Positions 34,218-42,823 of a stretch of DNA of 64,000 bases are shown here, one piece after another; within the stretch, counting starts at the first letter, position 1, and each line of letters begins with the position of its first letter. The stretch is taken from the NCBI RefSeq assembly GCF_008369325.1, contig NZ_VOBI01000004.1:124001-188000 (forward strand), read 5' to 3'. The position numbers and the translations under genes were made by a program. Under the pieces are notes generated by a model, which was not told the origin of the DNA, did not search any database, and saw only the letters and a program-made list of their open reading frames with translations. Source of the stretch: Pseudomonas sp. ANT_H12B. GTDB lineage: Bacteria > Pseudomonadota > Gammaproteobacteria > Pseudomonadales > Pseudomonadaceae.

Positions 34218-35888
34218 TCAGAACGCAGTGCTGAGGGTCAGCGAGACCCAGTTGCGGTCGGTCAGGCCGACGTCGCCGGTGCCCCCGACGACGGTTTTTC
34301 CGACGCCGGCAACGTCTGCATATTTGCGTTCGCTGCCGTAGCCGATGTACGACAGAGTCACGTCGACGCGCTCGTCGTAGGTGCCCTTCACACCTGCTTT
34401 CCAGGTGTATTTGCCTTCGTTGCCACCGCCCGTGGCGGCATTGCCGTTGACGCCGTAATCCACACTCATGGGCGTGGAAATATTCCAGCCAGGGAACACC
34501 CCAAGCCATTGCGGCGCAAAGCTAACGGCCAGGCCGACATAGTTCTTGGTAGCGCAGCCGTAATGCTTGTCCTGCCCCGCCGGGCAGCCGCCATAGCCTT
34601 CTCCTTTGAACAGTTCCTCGTGCTTGGTCACCCGTTGCACATGACTGAACGCCATTTCGGTGATCAGGCTGCCGGTGTCGAAGTAATCGGTGCGCGGCAG
34701 CAACCACAGGCCGTTGACCACCATGTGCCACGTGTCACCGCGAGCGCCCTGATTGTCGGCAGTGCTGATGTTGCTGGAGACCAGCGAGGTGTTCTGGCGA
34801 TACGACAGGTCGACGCCGAGGGAACCTCCGCCCAATACCGGACCTGCGGAGTAACCCAGGCCATAGAGCTTGACGTTCTCGGCGTACACGTAACGGGCGA
34901 AGGTCGGCGCTACTTGCAGGCCCCACGGGTTGTAGTCATCGAACTCGCGATAGAACGCGCTGACCTCCGAATGCAGGAAGTCGAAGCTGTAGGTGCCCAT
35001 CACGCCCCAGTTGCCCCTGTCCTTGGGTTTGACCGGATCAATCAACGGCCGCGAAACACCGCTGAACAATGGCAAACGGTCCGGCCCTTCCAGGGCGACG
35101 TCGGCGGAGGCCAGATAGGTACCGCCTTCAGGCGCGCGCGTGGTGTCCCATTCGAAGAAGTATTGCGCTGCCAGCGACAACTTGTCGGTGACCTGAGCCT
35201 GGGTTGAAATCTGCGTCAGCGGCAGGAAGATTTCACGGGTCTCGGTACCAGGGTTGCTCACCGCCTTGCGCCCATCCAACGGTGCTTGCGAGTAGGACAC
35301 CGCATGCCCGGCAATCAGCAGGCCGTTGCCCCAGTACACGGTATGCCGGCCGGCACGCACGCTGACCGGAATCTCACCCAGGTCGAAGCGGGTAAACGCA
35401 AAGGCGTCCAGCAACTCGCCGCTAGGGCCACGGTGATAGCGTTTGGTGAAGCTGGAGTATTTACCGTTGTTGTAGCTCGGCGTGCTGGTACCGGGGAACG
35501 CACCTGGGTAGTAAACATTGCCGGGGCTGGTTTCGACATCAGTGTTTTCATATGCCTGGTCGTACCAGCCAGCGCCGCTGATGCGAAAGCCGTTGTACTG
35601 CTTGTACGCGACCTCCATTTCGCTCATCAAATCGACACGATTGGTCACCACATCGCCCCGATCAAACTTGGCGTCGGACTCGTCGTAGCTGGCGTTATTG
35701 GCCAACGCGGAGTCGCGCCCCTCGGCCCGTATGCCCAGGTTGTAACGTACGGTGTTGTCCCAGCGCGCGGTCCAGTCCGGATTGCCGGTATCAAACTCGG
35801 CGGCCTGCACAGCGCCAACAGTCAAGGCACACCCGGTCACGCTGAACCAGACAGCCAGGCTTAACGGCTTTAGCTTTGCGTCGATCAT
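34218..35888 (-). CDS. DUF1302-family outer-membrane protein (copy 3)
   Basis: The protein of 556 residues has a signal peptide (LSLAVWFSVTGCALTVGAVQA) and then NPDWTARWDNTVRYNLGIR. It ends SLTLSTAF, an outer-membrane-type terminus. The second ATG (35888) is preferred, because GGGAG lies between the first ATG (35900) and it. The leader has the extended CA motif AACAACAATAA. It starts the operon running to 26869. It is more distant from copies 1 and 2. It likely acts as a substrate channel or receptor for a hydrophobic compound. Confidence 0.87.
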   Translation of the reverse strand: MIDAKLKPLSLAVWFSVTGCALTVGAVQAAEFDTGNPDWTARWDNTVRYNLGIRAEGRDSALANNASYDESDAKFDRGDVVTNRVDLMSEMEVAYKQYNGFRISGAGWYDQAYENTDVETSPGNVYYPGAFPGTSTPSYNNGKYSSFTKRYHRGPSGELLDAFAFTRFDLGEIPVSVRAGRHTVYWGNGLLIAGHAVSYSQAPLDGRKAVSNPGTETREIFLPLTQISTQAQVTDKLSLAAQYFFEWDTTRAPEGGTYLASADVALEGPDRLPLFSGVSRPLIDPVKPKDRGNWGVMGTYSFDFLHSEVSAFYREFDDYNPWGLQVAPTFARYVYAENVKLYGLGYSAGPVLGGGSLGVDLSYRQNTSLVSSNISTADNQGARGDTWHMVVNGLWLLPRTDYFDTGSLITEMAFSHVQRVTKHEELFKGEGYGGCPAGQDKHYGCATKNYVGLAVSFAPQWLGVFPGWNISTPMSVDYGVNGNAATGGGNEGKYTWKAGVKGTYDERVDVTLSYIGYGSERKYADVAGVGKTVVGGTGDVGLTDRNWVSLTLSTAF

Positions 35889-35906
35889 CAACACTCCCAT
35901 TACTTT

Positions 35907-35917
35907 TTATTGTTGTT
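35907..35917 (-). promoter_or_regulatory. Extended Crc/Hfq CA motif in DUF1302 copy 3 leader
   Basis: The sense strand reads CCAACAACAATAAAAAG just before the start region. It contains three consecutive AAY units, as in the copy 1 leader at 11998-12008. Control by Hfq/Crc is inferred. Confidence 0.65.
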
Positions 35918-36022
35918 GGCAGCCGAAGCGTTGGGCCGTCTGGACCGCGCCAATGAGCGCTCGTCTGTGGGCTTTCGGTATGGACTGAAGTAGACGGGAC
36001 GGGGAGGTTCGAGACAACGATT

Positions 36023-36066
36023 GGGAGTATTGCTGAAATGCATTTTGGTATTGGTCAAATACTCCC
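36023..36066. promoter_or_regulatory. Inverted repeat in DUF1302/lipoprotein divergent promoter region
   Basis: GGGAGTATT (36023-36031) and AATACTCCC (36058-36066) are perfect inverted arms separated by 26 bases. They lie between the leftward operon from 35888 and the rightward lipoprotein gene from 36118. The arms are about two and a half helical turns apart, so a looped or dimeric operator is possible. A transcript hairpin is an alternative. Confidence 0.45.
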
Positions 36067-36117
36067 GACCTATACTCAAAGGTCCTGGATCGTACTTTTT
36101 GAGTACAGGAGGTGACC

Positions 36118-36567
36118 ATGAAATCGGGAACCCGGACAGCGACACTCCTAGCCGCTGCGATGATCGTCGGCTGTACGACTTCATCAAGCCAGACAGTGAC
36201 TGTTCCCTTGAACGCTACACCACGCAACGGCGGTCAGATCGCCAATGCAACGCTGGCCGTTCAGGGCAATGAGACAGCGTTTTCCTTTGTCGTCAGTGGA
36301 GTTCCAAGCGGCACCCTTCGGCCCTTGAATCTCTACACCTTTATCAACAAAGGCAGCTGCGAGCGCCCCGGGACTGTCGCCTATGCAATGAATGACCGGA
36401 TCAACACCAATCGCATTTCTGCAACGCGCGGCTGGACCTATTCACGAAGTGCGCCAGTGACGCTGGCAGAGCTGCTTTCTGGTGGATATTACTTAGTAAT
36501 AAGGACCACTCCGGCCGATGGCAACGTGGATATTTTCTGTGGGGATATCAAGCCCGAAACAAGGTGA
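36118..36567 (+). CDS. Predicted lipoprotein of unknown function
   Basis: The 149-residue protein starts MKSGTRTATLLAAAMIVGC, a lipoprotein signal with lipobox IVGC near Cys19. The start codon has an ideal AGGAGGTGACC before it. The mature part is small, with a likely beta-rich fold, and contains LNLYTFINKGSCERPGTVAY. Two later cysteines (in GSCER and IFCGD) could form a disulphide. I do not recognise a family with certainty. It is divergent from the DUF1302 operon and lies ~195 bp before the ferredoxin oxidoreductase gene. Confidence 0.82.
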   Translation: MKSGTRTATLLAAAMIVGCTTSSSQTVTVPLNATPRNGGQIANATLAVQGNETAFSFVVSGVPSGTLRPLNLYTFINKGSCERPGTVAYAMNDRINTNRISATRGWTYSRSAPVTLAELLSGGYYLVIRTTPADGNVDIFCGDIKPETR

Positions 36568-36625
36568 AATGACACCAGACCGATAACCGGCTTTATCTAC
36601 AACAGCGTGAAGAACAGTGTGCGTT

Positions 36626-36650
36626 GCGGTATTTGAATATCCGATACCGC
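36626..36650. promoter_or_regulatory. LysR-type T-N11-A dyad upstream of ferredoxin oxidoreductase gene
   Basis: GCGGTAT (36626-36632) and ATACCGC (36644-36650) are perfect inverted arms around 11 bases, exactly the T-N11-A arrangement of LysR-type operators. It lies ~115 bp before the ATG at 36763. The regulator is not identified. Confidence 0.5.
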
Positions 36651-36762
36651 CCCATTGTTTTTGTGATTTTACGATGGCAAAACTGCTCCCTAGACTCCAG
36701 CCAATAACTAGGCAACGCCGCTCTCCTGGCGCCGCCATGACAATAAAGCCTGGAGGATGAAC

Positions 36763-39700
36763 ATGAGTGCGCCCCCGTCTCTGGATGACAAGTACGTCCA
36801 GCACACTGGAAAAGTTTTGCTCACCGGGATTCAGGCGCTGGTGCGTCTGCCGCTGATGCAGCGCCAACGCGATCTGGCCAATGGCTTGAATACCGCCGGT
36901 TTTATTTCCGGGTACCGTGGCTCGCCGCTGGGTGGTTTCGACCAGGCATTGTGGAAGGCGCGCGACTACCTCAAGGAACACCACACGGTGTTCCATCCAG
37001 GCATGAACGAAGACCTCGCTGCTACCTCAATCTGGGGTACGCAACAGGTCAATCTCTTCGAAGGCGCCACCTACGATGGCGTGTTTGGCATGTGGTACGG
37101 CAAGGGTCCGGGCGTCGATCGCTGCGGCGATGTGTTCCGCCACGCCAACGCCGCCGGCACCTCGAAATTTGGCGGCGTGCTGGCCATTGCCGGCGACGAC
37201 CATGGCGCACGCTCCTCCTCGCTACCGCACCAGACCGAACACATTTTCAAAGCGGTGATGATGCCGGTGCTGGCGCCATCGGGGGTGCAGGAATACCTCG
37301 ACTACGGCATGCATGGCTGGGCCATGTCGCGCTATTCCGGCTGCTGGGTCGCCCTCAAAGCGGTGGCCGATACCGTAGAGAGCGCGGCCGTCGTCGACAT
37401 CGACATTCATCGCGTACAACCGATCATTCCCGATATCCCGCTGCCCGAAGGTGGCTTGAATATCCGTTGGCCGGACCCGCCCCTGGCACAGGAACAGCGC
37501 CTGCTGGAACACAAGCTATATGCTGCCCTCGCCTATGCACGGGCCAACCGCCTCGACCGTGTCGTGATGGACTCAGCGAAAGCGCGCATCGGCATCATCA
37601 CGTCAGGCAAATCGTACCTCGACGTTTGCCAGGCACTGAAAATCCTCGGCATCGACGAAACACTCGCCCAGCAGATTGGCCTGCGGGTCTACAAGGTCGG
37701 CATGGTTTGGCCGCTGGAGGCTGAAGGCGTCCGGCAGTTCGCCGAGGGCCTGGAAGAAATCGTGGTGGTGGAAGAAAAACGCCACATGATCGAGTACCAG
37801 TTGAAGGAAGAACTCTACAACTGGCGCGAGGATGTGCGCCCGCGCATCGTCGGCAAGTTTGACGACAAGGGTGAGTGGAGCCTGCCGCACACGGGTTGGT
37901 TGCTACCCGCCATCAACGACCTGACCCCGGCTATGATCGCCCGGGCGCTGGCCAAACGCATTTTGCGCCTGCATCAAAGTGGCCCGCTGCAAGTGCGCCT
38001 GGCGGTGCTGGATGCGCAATTGGCGAGCAAAGACCAGTTCAGTAACCTGATGGAACGCGTGCCCCACTACTGTTCCGGTTGCCCGCACAACACCTCGACC
38101 AAAGTCCCGCAGGGCAGTCGCGCATTGGCCGGCATCGGCTGCCATTACATGGCCGCCTGGATCTACCCGCAGACCCAGACGTTCAGTCAGATGGGGGGCG
38201 AAGGCGTGGCGTGGATCGGCCAGGCACCGTTTACCACTACTCAACATGTGTTCGCCAACCTCGGTGACGGAACCTATTTCCACTCCGGCATTCTCGCGAT
38301 TCGGGCTGCCATCGCGGCCAAGGTGCAGATCACCTACAAGATTCTCTACAACGACGCCGTGGCCATGACCGGCGGCCAACCAGTGGACGGCAGCCTCAGC
38401 GTGGCGCAAATCAGCCGGCAACTCGTTGCAGAAGGCGTGCAGCGTGTGGTGGTGGTCAGCGAAGATGTCGAGAAGTATCAGCACATCCATGATCTGGCAG
38501 ACGGCGTGCCGGTGCTGCGTCGCGACCAGATGGACGAAGTGCAGGAACAGCTGCGCCAGTTCCAGGGCGTATCCGCAATCATCTATGACCAGACCTGCGC
38601 TGCGGAAAAGCGTCGGCGTCGCAAGCGCGGCAAGTTTCCGGATCCGGCACGCCGTGTCGTAATCAATGAAGCAGTGTGTGAAGGCTGTGGCGATTGCAGC
38701 AGCAAATCCAACTGTATGTCGGTGGTGGCGGTGGAAACCGAGTTCGGCCGCAAGCGTGAAATCGACCAGTCCTCTTGCAACAAAGACTTCACGTGTCTCA
38801 ACGGTTTTTGCCCGAGTTTTGTCACGGTCGAAGGTGGCACCTTGCGCAAACCCAAGGCCTTGGCGGCCGCGAAGGATGACGTGTGGGATTTGCCGACGCC
38901 CGCGACCGTCGCGCTGGATGAGCCTTACAGCATCCTGATCACTGGCGTGGGCGGTACGGGCGTGGTGACCATCGGTGCCCTGCTGGGGATGGCGGCGTTC
39001 ATCGAAGGTAAAGGCACGCTCAATCTGGACATGGCCGGCATGGCGCAAAAAGGCGGCGCGGTGTGGTCGCACATCCGCATCGCCGCGCACCAGGAACAAT
39101 TGTTTGCACCGCGGATTGCCGAGGGTGAAGCGGGCTTGCTGCTGGGTTGCGACCTGGTGGTCAGTGCCAACACCGAAACCTTGTCCAAGCTGCGTCACGG
39201 CGTCACCCATGCCGTGGTCAACAGCGAGGAAAGCATTACCAGCGCTTTTGTGCGCACCTTCGCCCAGCAAGCGGAAAGTGGTGATTTGCTCAAACACCCG
39301 GACCCGAAATTCCAGACCCAGAGCATGTCGGCACAAATTGTCGAAGCAGTGGGCTCCGACCAGGCGGACTTTGTCGACGCCAGCAAAATTGCCACGGCGT
39401 TGTTGGGTGATTCGATAGCCACGAACACCTTCATGCTCGGCTATGCCTACCAGAAAGGCTGGTTGCCGGTGGGTAAAGCGGCGCTGCTACAGGCCATCGA
39501 ACTGAACGGCACCGCGGTGCCCTTCAACCTCTCGGCCTTTGACTGGGGCCGGTGCAGCGCCCATGACTTGCCACGGGTTTTACGCAAACTGGAAGCCGGC
39601 AAGGTGCAAAGCCCGGACCGCTTACTGTCGCAAAGCCTGGAAGAAACGCTGGCACGGCGCATGGAGTTTCTCACTGCGTACCAGAACTACGCCTATGCCC

Positions 39701-40326
39701 AACGCTACCGGTTTCGTGTCGAGCAATTCATCAAGGCGGAAACCGCACTGTTCGGACAACCCGGCAAGCTGTCGGCGAGTGTCGCCCGATATTACTTCAA
39801 AGTGCTGGCGATCAAGGATGAATACGAAGTGGCGCGCCTGTTTACCGATGGACAATTCCTGGAAAAAATCCAGGCCGGCTTCGAGGGCGACTACCGCCTG
39901 CGCTTCCACCTGGCACCACCGCTGCTGAACGATAACGGCTCCGGTCGCGAACCGAAAAAACGCAGCTTCGGCCCGTGGATGCTGCAAGGCTTCAAGCTGC
40001 TGGCCAGGCTCAAGTTCCTGCGTAATACCTGGCTTGATCCGTTCGGTCGTACCCATGAACGCAAGGTGGAACGCAACTGGCTGGCCAGTTACGAACGCGT
40101 CCTCGATGAAGTACTCACTGGCTTGACGGCCGACAAGCTGAGCCTTGCTCAGGAGTTGGCGGAGTTGCCAGACAGCGTTCGCGGTTATGGTCCGGTGAAA
40201 GAGCGTTTCCTCGGCCACGCCGAAAAGCGCCAGGCGCAATTGCTTGAGCAATGGCGTAATGGTCCGAGTGTCACGTTTCACGATGCCAGCCAGGTCACCG
40301 GCAAAATCGCCATCACTCAACTGTAA
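36763..40326 (+). CDS. Fused indolepyruvate-type ferredoxin oxidoreductase
   Basis: The 1187-residue protein combines the alpha, beta and gamma parts of 2-oxoacid:ferredoxin oxidoreductases. The N-terminal part carries the thiamine-enzyme fold. CSGCPHNTST (about 436-445) and GDGTYFHSG mark the diphosphate-binding region. A cysteine-rich ferredoxin-like segment with CEGCGDC and CNKDFTCLNGFC is near 639-685. The gamma domain starts near GVGGTGVVTIG (~728). ATG 36763 is used, as GGAGG lies six bases before it. It should oxidatively decarboxylate aryl or branched 2-oxoacids to acyl-CoA. Its physiological direction here is unknown. A LysR-type dyad is upstream. Confidence 0.9.
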   Translation: MSAPPSLDDKYVQHTGKVLLTGIQALVRLPLMQRQRDLANGLNTAGFISGYRGSPLGGFDQALWKARDYLKEHHTVFHPGMNEDLAATSIWGTQQVNLFEGATYDGVFGMWYGKGPGVDRCGDVFRHANAAGTSKFGGVLAIAGDDHGARSSSLPHQTEHIFKAVMMPVLAPSGVQEYLDYGMHGWAMSRYSGCWVALKAVADTVESAAVVDIDIHRVQPIIPDIPLPEGGLNIRWPDPPLAQEQRLLEHKLYAALAYARANRLDRVVMDSAKARIGIITSGKSYLDVCQALKILGIDETLAQQIGLRVYKVGMVWPLEAEGVRQFAEGLEEIVVVEEKRHMIEYQLKEELYNWREDVRPRIVGKFDDKGEWSLPHTGWLLPAINDLTPAMIARALAKRILRLHQSGPLQVRLAVLDAQLASKDQFSNLMERVPHYCSGCPHNTSTKVPQGSRALAGIGCHYMAAWIYPQTQTFSQMGGEGVAWIGQAPFTTTQHVFANLGDGTYFHSGILAIRAAIAAKVQITYKILYNDAVAMTGGQPVDGSLSVAQISRQLVAEGVQRVVVVSEDVEKYQHIHDLADGVPVLRRDQMDEVQEQLRQFQGVSAIIYDQTCAAEKRRRRKRGKFPDPARRVVINEAVCEGCGDCSSKSNCMSVVAVETEFGRKREIDQSSCNKDFTCLNGFCPSFVTVEGGTLRKPKALAAAKDDVWDLPTPATVALDEPYSILITGVGGTGVVTIGALLGMAAFIEGKGTLNLDMAGMAQKGGAVWSHIRIAAHQEQLFAPRIAEGEAGLLLGCDLVVSANTETLSKLRHGVTHAVVNSEESITSAFVRTFAQQAESGDLLKHPDPKFQTQSMSAQIVEAVGSDQADFVDASKIATALLGDSIATNTFMLGYAYQKGWLPVGKAALLQAIELNGTAVPFNLSAFDWGRCSAHDLPRVLRKLEAGKVQSPDRLLSQSLEETLARRMEFLTAYQNYAYAQRYRFRVEQFIKAETALFGQPGKLSASVARYYFKVLAIKDEYEVARLFTDGQFLEKIQAGFEGDYRLRFHLAPPLLNDNGSGREPKKRSFGPWMLQGFKLLARLKFLRNTWLDPFGRTHERKVERNWLASYERVLDEVLTGLTADKLSLAQELAELPDSVRGYGPVKERFLGHAEKRQAQLLEQWRNGPSVTFHDASQVTGKIAITQL

Positions 40327-40330
40327 ATAT

Positions 40331-40361
40331 CCCGGCCCTGGGCCAGGTGCCAGGACCCGGG
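40331..40361. repeat. Intergenic hairpin between ferredoxin oxidoreductase and folE genes
   Basis: CCCGGCCCTGG (40331-40341) can pair with CCAGGACCCGGG (40350-40361) with one bulge, giving a GC-rich hairpin 5 bp after the upstream stop codon. No T tract follows, so read-through into folE remains possible. Confidence 0.45.
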
Positions 40362-40393
40362 TTGCATGCGATGCCGCCCGGGAAGTTGGCTAA

Positions 40394-40401
40394 AACAATA
40401 A
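40394..40401 (+). promoter_or_regulatory. Candidate Crc/Hfq CA motif at folE ribosome-binding site
   Basis: AACAATAAGG ends nine bases before ATG 40411. AACAATAA is an exact AAYAAYAA match running into the AAGG Shine-Dalgarno. The same ten bases precede the SDR gene at 3269. Confidence 0.6.
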
Positions 40402-40410
40402 GGTCGACCC

Positions 40411-40968
40411 ATGAACGAAGAGCTGGCCAGAAACTACCGGGAGATTCTTCACGGAGTGGGCGAAGATCCAGAGCGAGAAGGCTTGCTGGACACGCCAAAA
40501 CGCGCGGCGAAAGCCATGCAGTACCTGTGTCATGGCTATCAGCAAAGCCTCGAACAGATCGTCAACGGCGCGTTGTTTGAATCGGACAACGATGAGATGG
40601 TCATCGTCCGTGACATCGAACTGTACTCACTCTGCGAACACCACCTCCTGCCGTTTATTGGCAAGGCCCATGTCGCCTATATTCCCACTGGTAAGGTGCT
40701 GGGGCTGTCGAAAGTGGCCCGCATTGTCGATATGTTCGCTCGCCGTTTGCAGATTCAGGAAAACCTGACACGGCAGATTGCCGACGCGATTTCCCTAGTG
40801 ACCGATGCCGCCGGAGTGGCGGTAGTGATCGAGGCAAAACACATGTGCATGATGATGCGCGGTGTGGAGAAGCAGAACTCGGTGATGAGCACCTCGGTAA
40901 TGCTCGGCGCGTTCCGCGAGTCGTACAACACCCGCCAGGAGTTTTTGCAGTTGATCCGCGGTCGCTAG
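40411..40968 (+). CDS. folE: GTP cyclohydrolase I
   Basis: This protein of 185 residues is a full-length type I GTP cyclohydrolase, which turns GTP into dihydroneopterin triphosphate at the head of folate and pterin synthesis. The zinc ligands are Cys75 and His78 (SLCEHH) and Cys146 (HMCMMMRG), and [13 protein letters not shown] with GLSK are family signatures. ATG 40411 has AAGG before it. It follows the ferredoxin oxidoreductase gene by 84 bp on the same strand. A folE copy in a catabolic region suggests a pterin- or folate-dependent step, or a simple paralogue of the housekeeping gene. Confidence 0.93.
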   Translation: MNEELARNYREILHGVGEDPEREGLLDTPKRAAKAMQYLCHGYQQSLEQIVNGALFESDNDEMVIVRDIELYSLCEHHLLPFIGKAHVAYIPTGKVLGLSKVARIVDMFARRLQIQENLTRQIADAISLVTDAAGVAVVIEAKHMCMMMRGVEKQNSVMSTSVMLGAFRESYNTRQEFLQLIRGR

Positions 40969-40996
40969 GAGAGGCGCCAGGCGCCCCACCTTCAAC

Positions 40997-41752
40997 TCAA
41001 CTGAGCATCAGCATGCCGCCATCAATCATCAACGTTTGCCCGGTGACAAATCGCGAACCGTCTCCGGCAAGAAATACCAGCACAGGCGCCAGATCCCGGG
41101 CCGGTTCACCCAGCTGTCCGCCGATGGGCACTTGCCTTGTCATGTAGGCATCGTGCTGCTGCAATTGCTCGGTGCTCATGCTCGCGCGAGTCGCCTCGTA
41201 CATCGGCGTCCACATCGCCGGGGCGATAGCGTTGACGGTAATGCCCAAGGGGCCCCATTCCCGCGCCACCGTGCGCGTCCACGCCAGCACCGCCCCCTTG
41301 CTGGCCGCGTAATGGGCTTTGCCGGGCTGTCCGATGACGCCTGCCGCAGAGGCGAAGTTGATGATCCGCCCACCGCTGCCCTTCAGCAGCTCATAGGCCG
41401 CGCGGTTGGTCAGGAATGTGCCACGGGTATTCACCGCAAAGACTTTTTCCCACTCGTCCAGCGTGATGCTGTCGGCACTGGCATTCGGCGCGATACCCGC
41501 AGCATGTACCAGCACATCCAGACCATTGAGCCGTTCGTTGGCCCAGGCGAAAGCGGCATCCACGGATTGGCTGTCAGCGATATCGCAGACTCGTGTATGC
41601 GCCCACCCGCCACCGTCCCCCGTCATCAAGGCGGCTTCGCCCAGGTCGAGGCTGACGACATAGGCTCCCTCCTCCACAAATGCTTTGACCACTGCCGCGC
41701 CGATACCCCTGGCGCCTCCCGTGACGATGATTCGTTTACCGGCCAGTTGCAT
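40997..41752 (-). CDS. SDR-family oxidoreductase (classical)
   Basis: The 251-residue SDR has TGGARGIG (11-18), HAAG (83-86), Ser135, Tyr148 and Lys152 (YAASK). SLDLG after strand two suggests NAD. It is the last gene of the operon that starts with the fused CoA-transferase, 18 bp after the APH-fold kinase gene. In the lva-type pathway an SDR oxidises 3-hydroxyacyl-CoA or reduces the starting keto acid, so either role is plausible here. It converges on folE with a 28-bp gap. Confidence 0.88.
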   Translation of the reverse strand: MQLAGKRIIVTGGARGIGAAVVKAFVEEGAYVVSLDLGEAALMTGDGGGWAHTRVCDIADSQSVDAAFAWANERLNGLDVLVHAAGIAPNASADSITLDEWEKVFAVNTRGTFLTNRAAYELLKGSGGRIINFASAAGVIGQPGKAHYAASKGAVLAWTRTVAREWGPLGITVNAIAPAMWTPMYEATRASMSTEQLQQHDAYMTRQVPIGGQLGEPARDLAPVLVFLAGDGSRFVTGQTLMIDGGMLMLS

Positions 41753-41770
41753 GGGCTTTCCCTCTGGTTA

Positions 41771-42823
41771 TCAGGCGGTTTGATCGATGCGCTGCAACGC
41801 CGTAGCGAATAGATGCAACGCTGAGGCGTGGTGTTTTTCACCCGTGACCATCGAGGCTTTACCCGCACACGCACGGGCGTAACTGACTTCGAGAAAGATG
41901 CCGAGTTTGAAACCCGCCAACACCAGGTACCAGGTGAAGTCCGCCAACGAGCGCGAGCTGCCGGCGTGGTAATGGGCGACCAGTTCGTCGCTGCTGCAAA
42001 AGCCGTCCCAGGGATGCACTTCGATGGTGCCGGCACCACGACCGTCGGCACAGGGCCAGGTGACCACCAGCCAGGCAAGGTCGAGCAACGGATCACCGAT
42101 GGTCGCCAGCTCCCAATCGACGACCGCGGCCAACTCCCCGCAGTCATGCCGGAACATGACGTTGGACAGGTGAAAGTCGCCATGTTGAATACCGGCCTCA
42201 AACTGCTGCGGGCAATGATCGCTCAGCCAATTGGCCAAACGTGCAAGTCCCGGCAGGCTGCTCGCCCCCGGCCAACCGGGGTAGTCTTTGACGCTGTCCA
42301 AGTGTGCCAGCCAGCGTGAGACCTGACGCTGATGAAAACCGTCCGGGCGGCCAAAGTCCGCCAGCCCCACCGCCTGGTAGTCAATGTCGCCCAGACGCAA
42401 TAGCGCATCCACCATGGCAAAGCCCATGCGCCTGCGCAGCGCCGGCCGTTCAGCATGGGGTGCTGGCAATCCTGCGGCGCTATTGGGGTTGAAGCCCTGC
42501 ACTGGTTCCATTAAATAAAAACTGGAGCCCAGAACGGCCTGGTCAGTACAGTCGGCGATCAAACCGGCATGGGGCACTTGCGATCCGGCCAATACCTTGA
42601 GCAGGCGCGCTTCACGGACGATGGTTTTACCGCCGACTTCGCGCAGTTCCAGGGAAGGCCGGCGCAACACGAATTCACGCACGCCTCGCCGAAAGCGCAG
42701 CAGCAGATTCTGCGTGCCGCCGGCTAAACGTACCGCAGCCTTGATCGGGCCACTTTCCAGGTCTTGGGTGTCCATCCAGTCGGCCAGGCGCTCGAGGTCG
42801 ACCAGATCCTGCCAATCGTTCAT
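41771..42823 (-). CDS. APH-fold kinase, LvaA/ACAD11-like
   Basis: From ATG 42823 the protein has 350 residues, with the kinase motif HGDFHLSN (His214, Asp216, Asn221) and VVDWELATIGDPLLDLAW carrying Asp236. It is of the kind fused to ACAD in human ACAD10/11 and found as LvaA in Pseudomonas levulinate catabolism, which phosphorylates 4-hydroxyacyl-CoA. The ATG overlaps the ACAD stop as ATGA, so both proteins are made together. Phosphorylation of a hydroxyacyl-CoA, followed by removal of phosphate by the ACAD, is the inferred reaction. The chain length or ring type of the substrate is unknown. Confidence 0.85.
   Translation of the reverse strand: MNDWQDLVDLERLADWMDTQDLESGPIKAAVRLAGGTQNLLLRFRRGVREFVLRRPSLELREVGGKTIVREARLLKVLAGSQVPHAGLIADCTDQAVLGSSFYLMEPVQGFNPNSAAGLPAPHAERPALRRRMGFAMVDALLRLGDIDYQAVGLADFGRPDGFHQRQVSRWLAHLDSVKDYPGWPGASSLPGLARLANWLSDHCPQQFEAGIQHGDFHLSNVMFRHDCGELAAVVDWELATIGDPLLDLAWLVVTWPCADGRGAGTIEVHPWDGFCSSDELVAHYHAGSSRSLADFTWYLVLAGFKLGIFLEVSYARACAGKASMVTGEKHHASALHLFATALQRIDQTA

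Noticed and set aside
37903..39336. Minus-strand open frame of 477 codons inside the ferredoxin oxidoreductase gene
   Set aside because: It is a GC-driven shadow of the plus-strand gene, which has unmistakable motifs. No ribosome-binding site or domain is seen.
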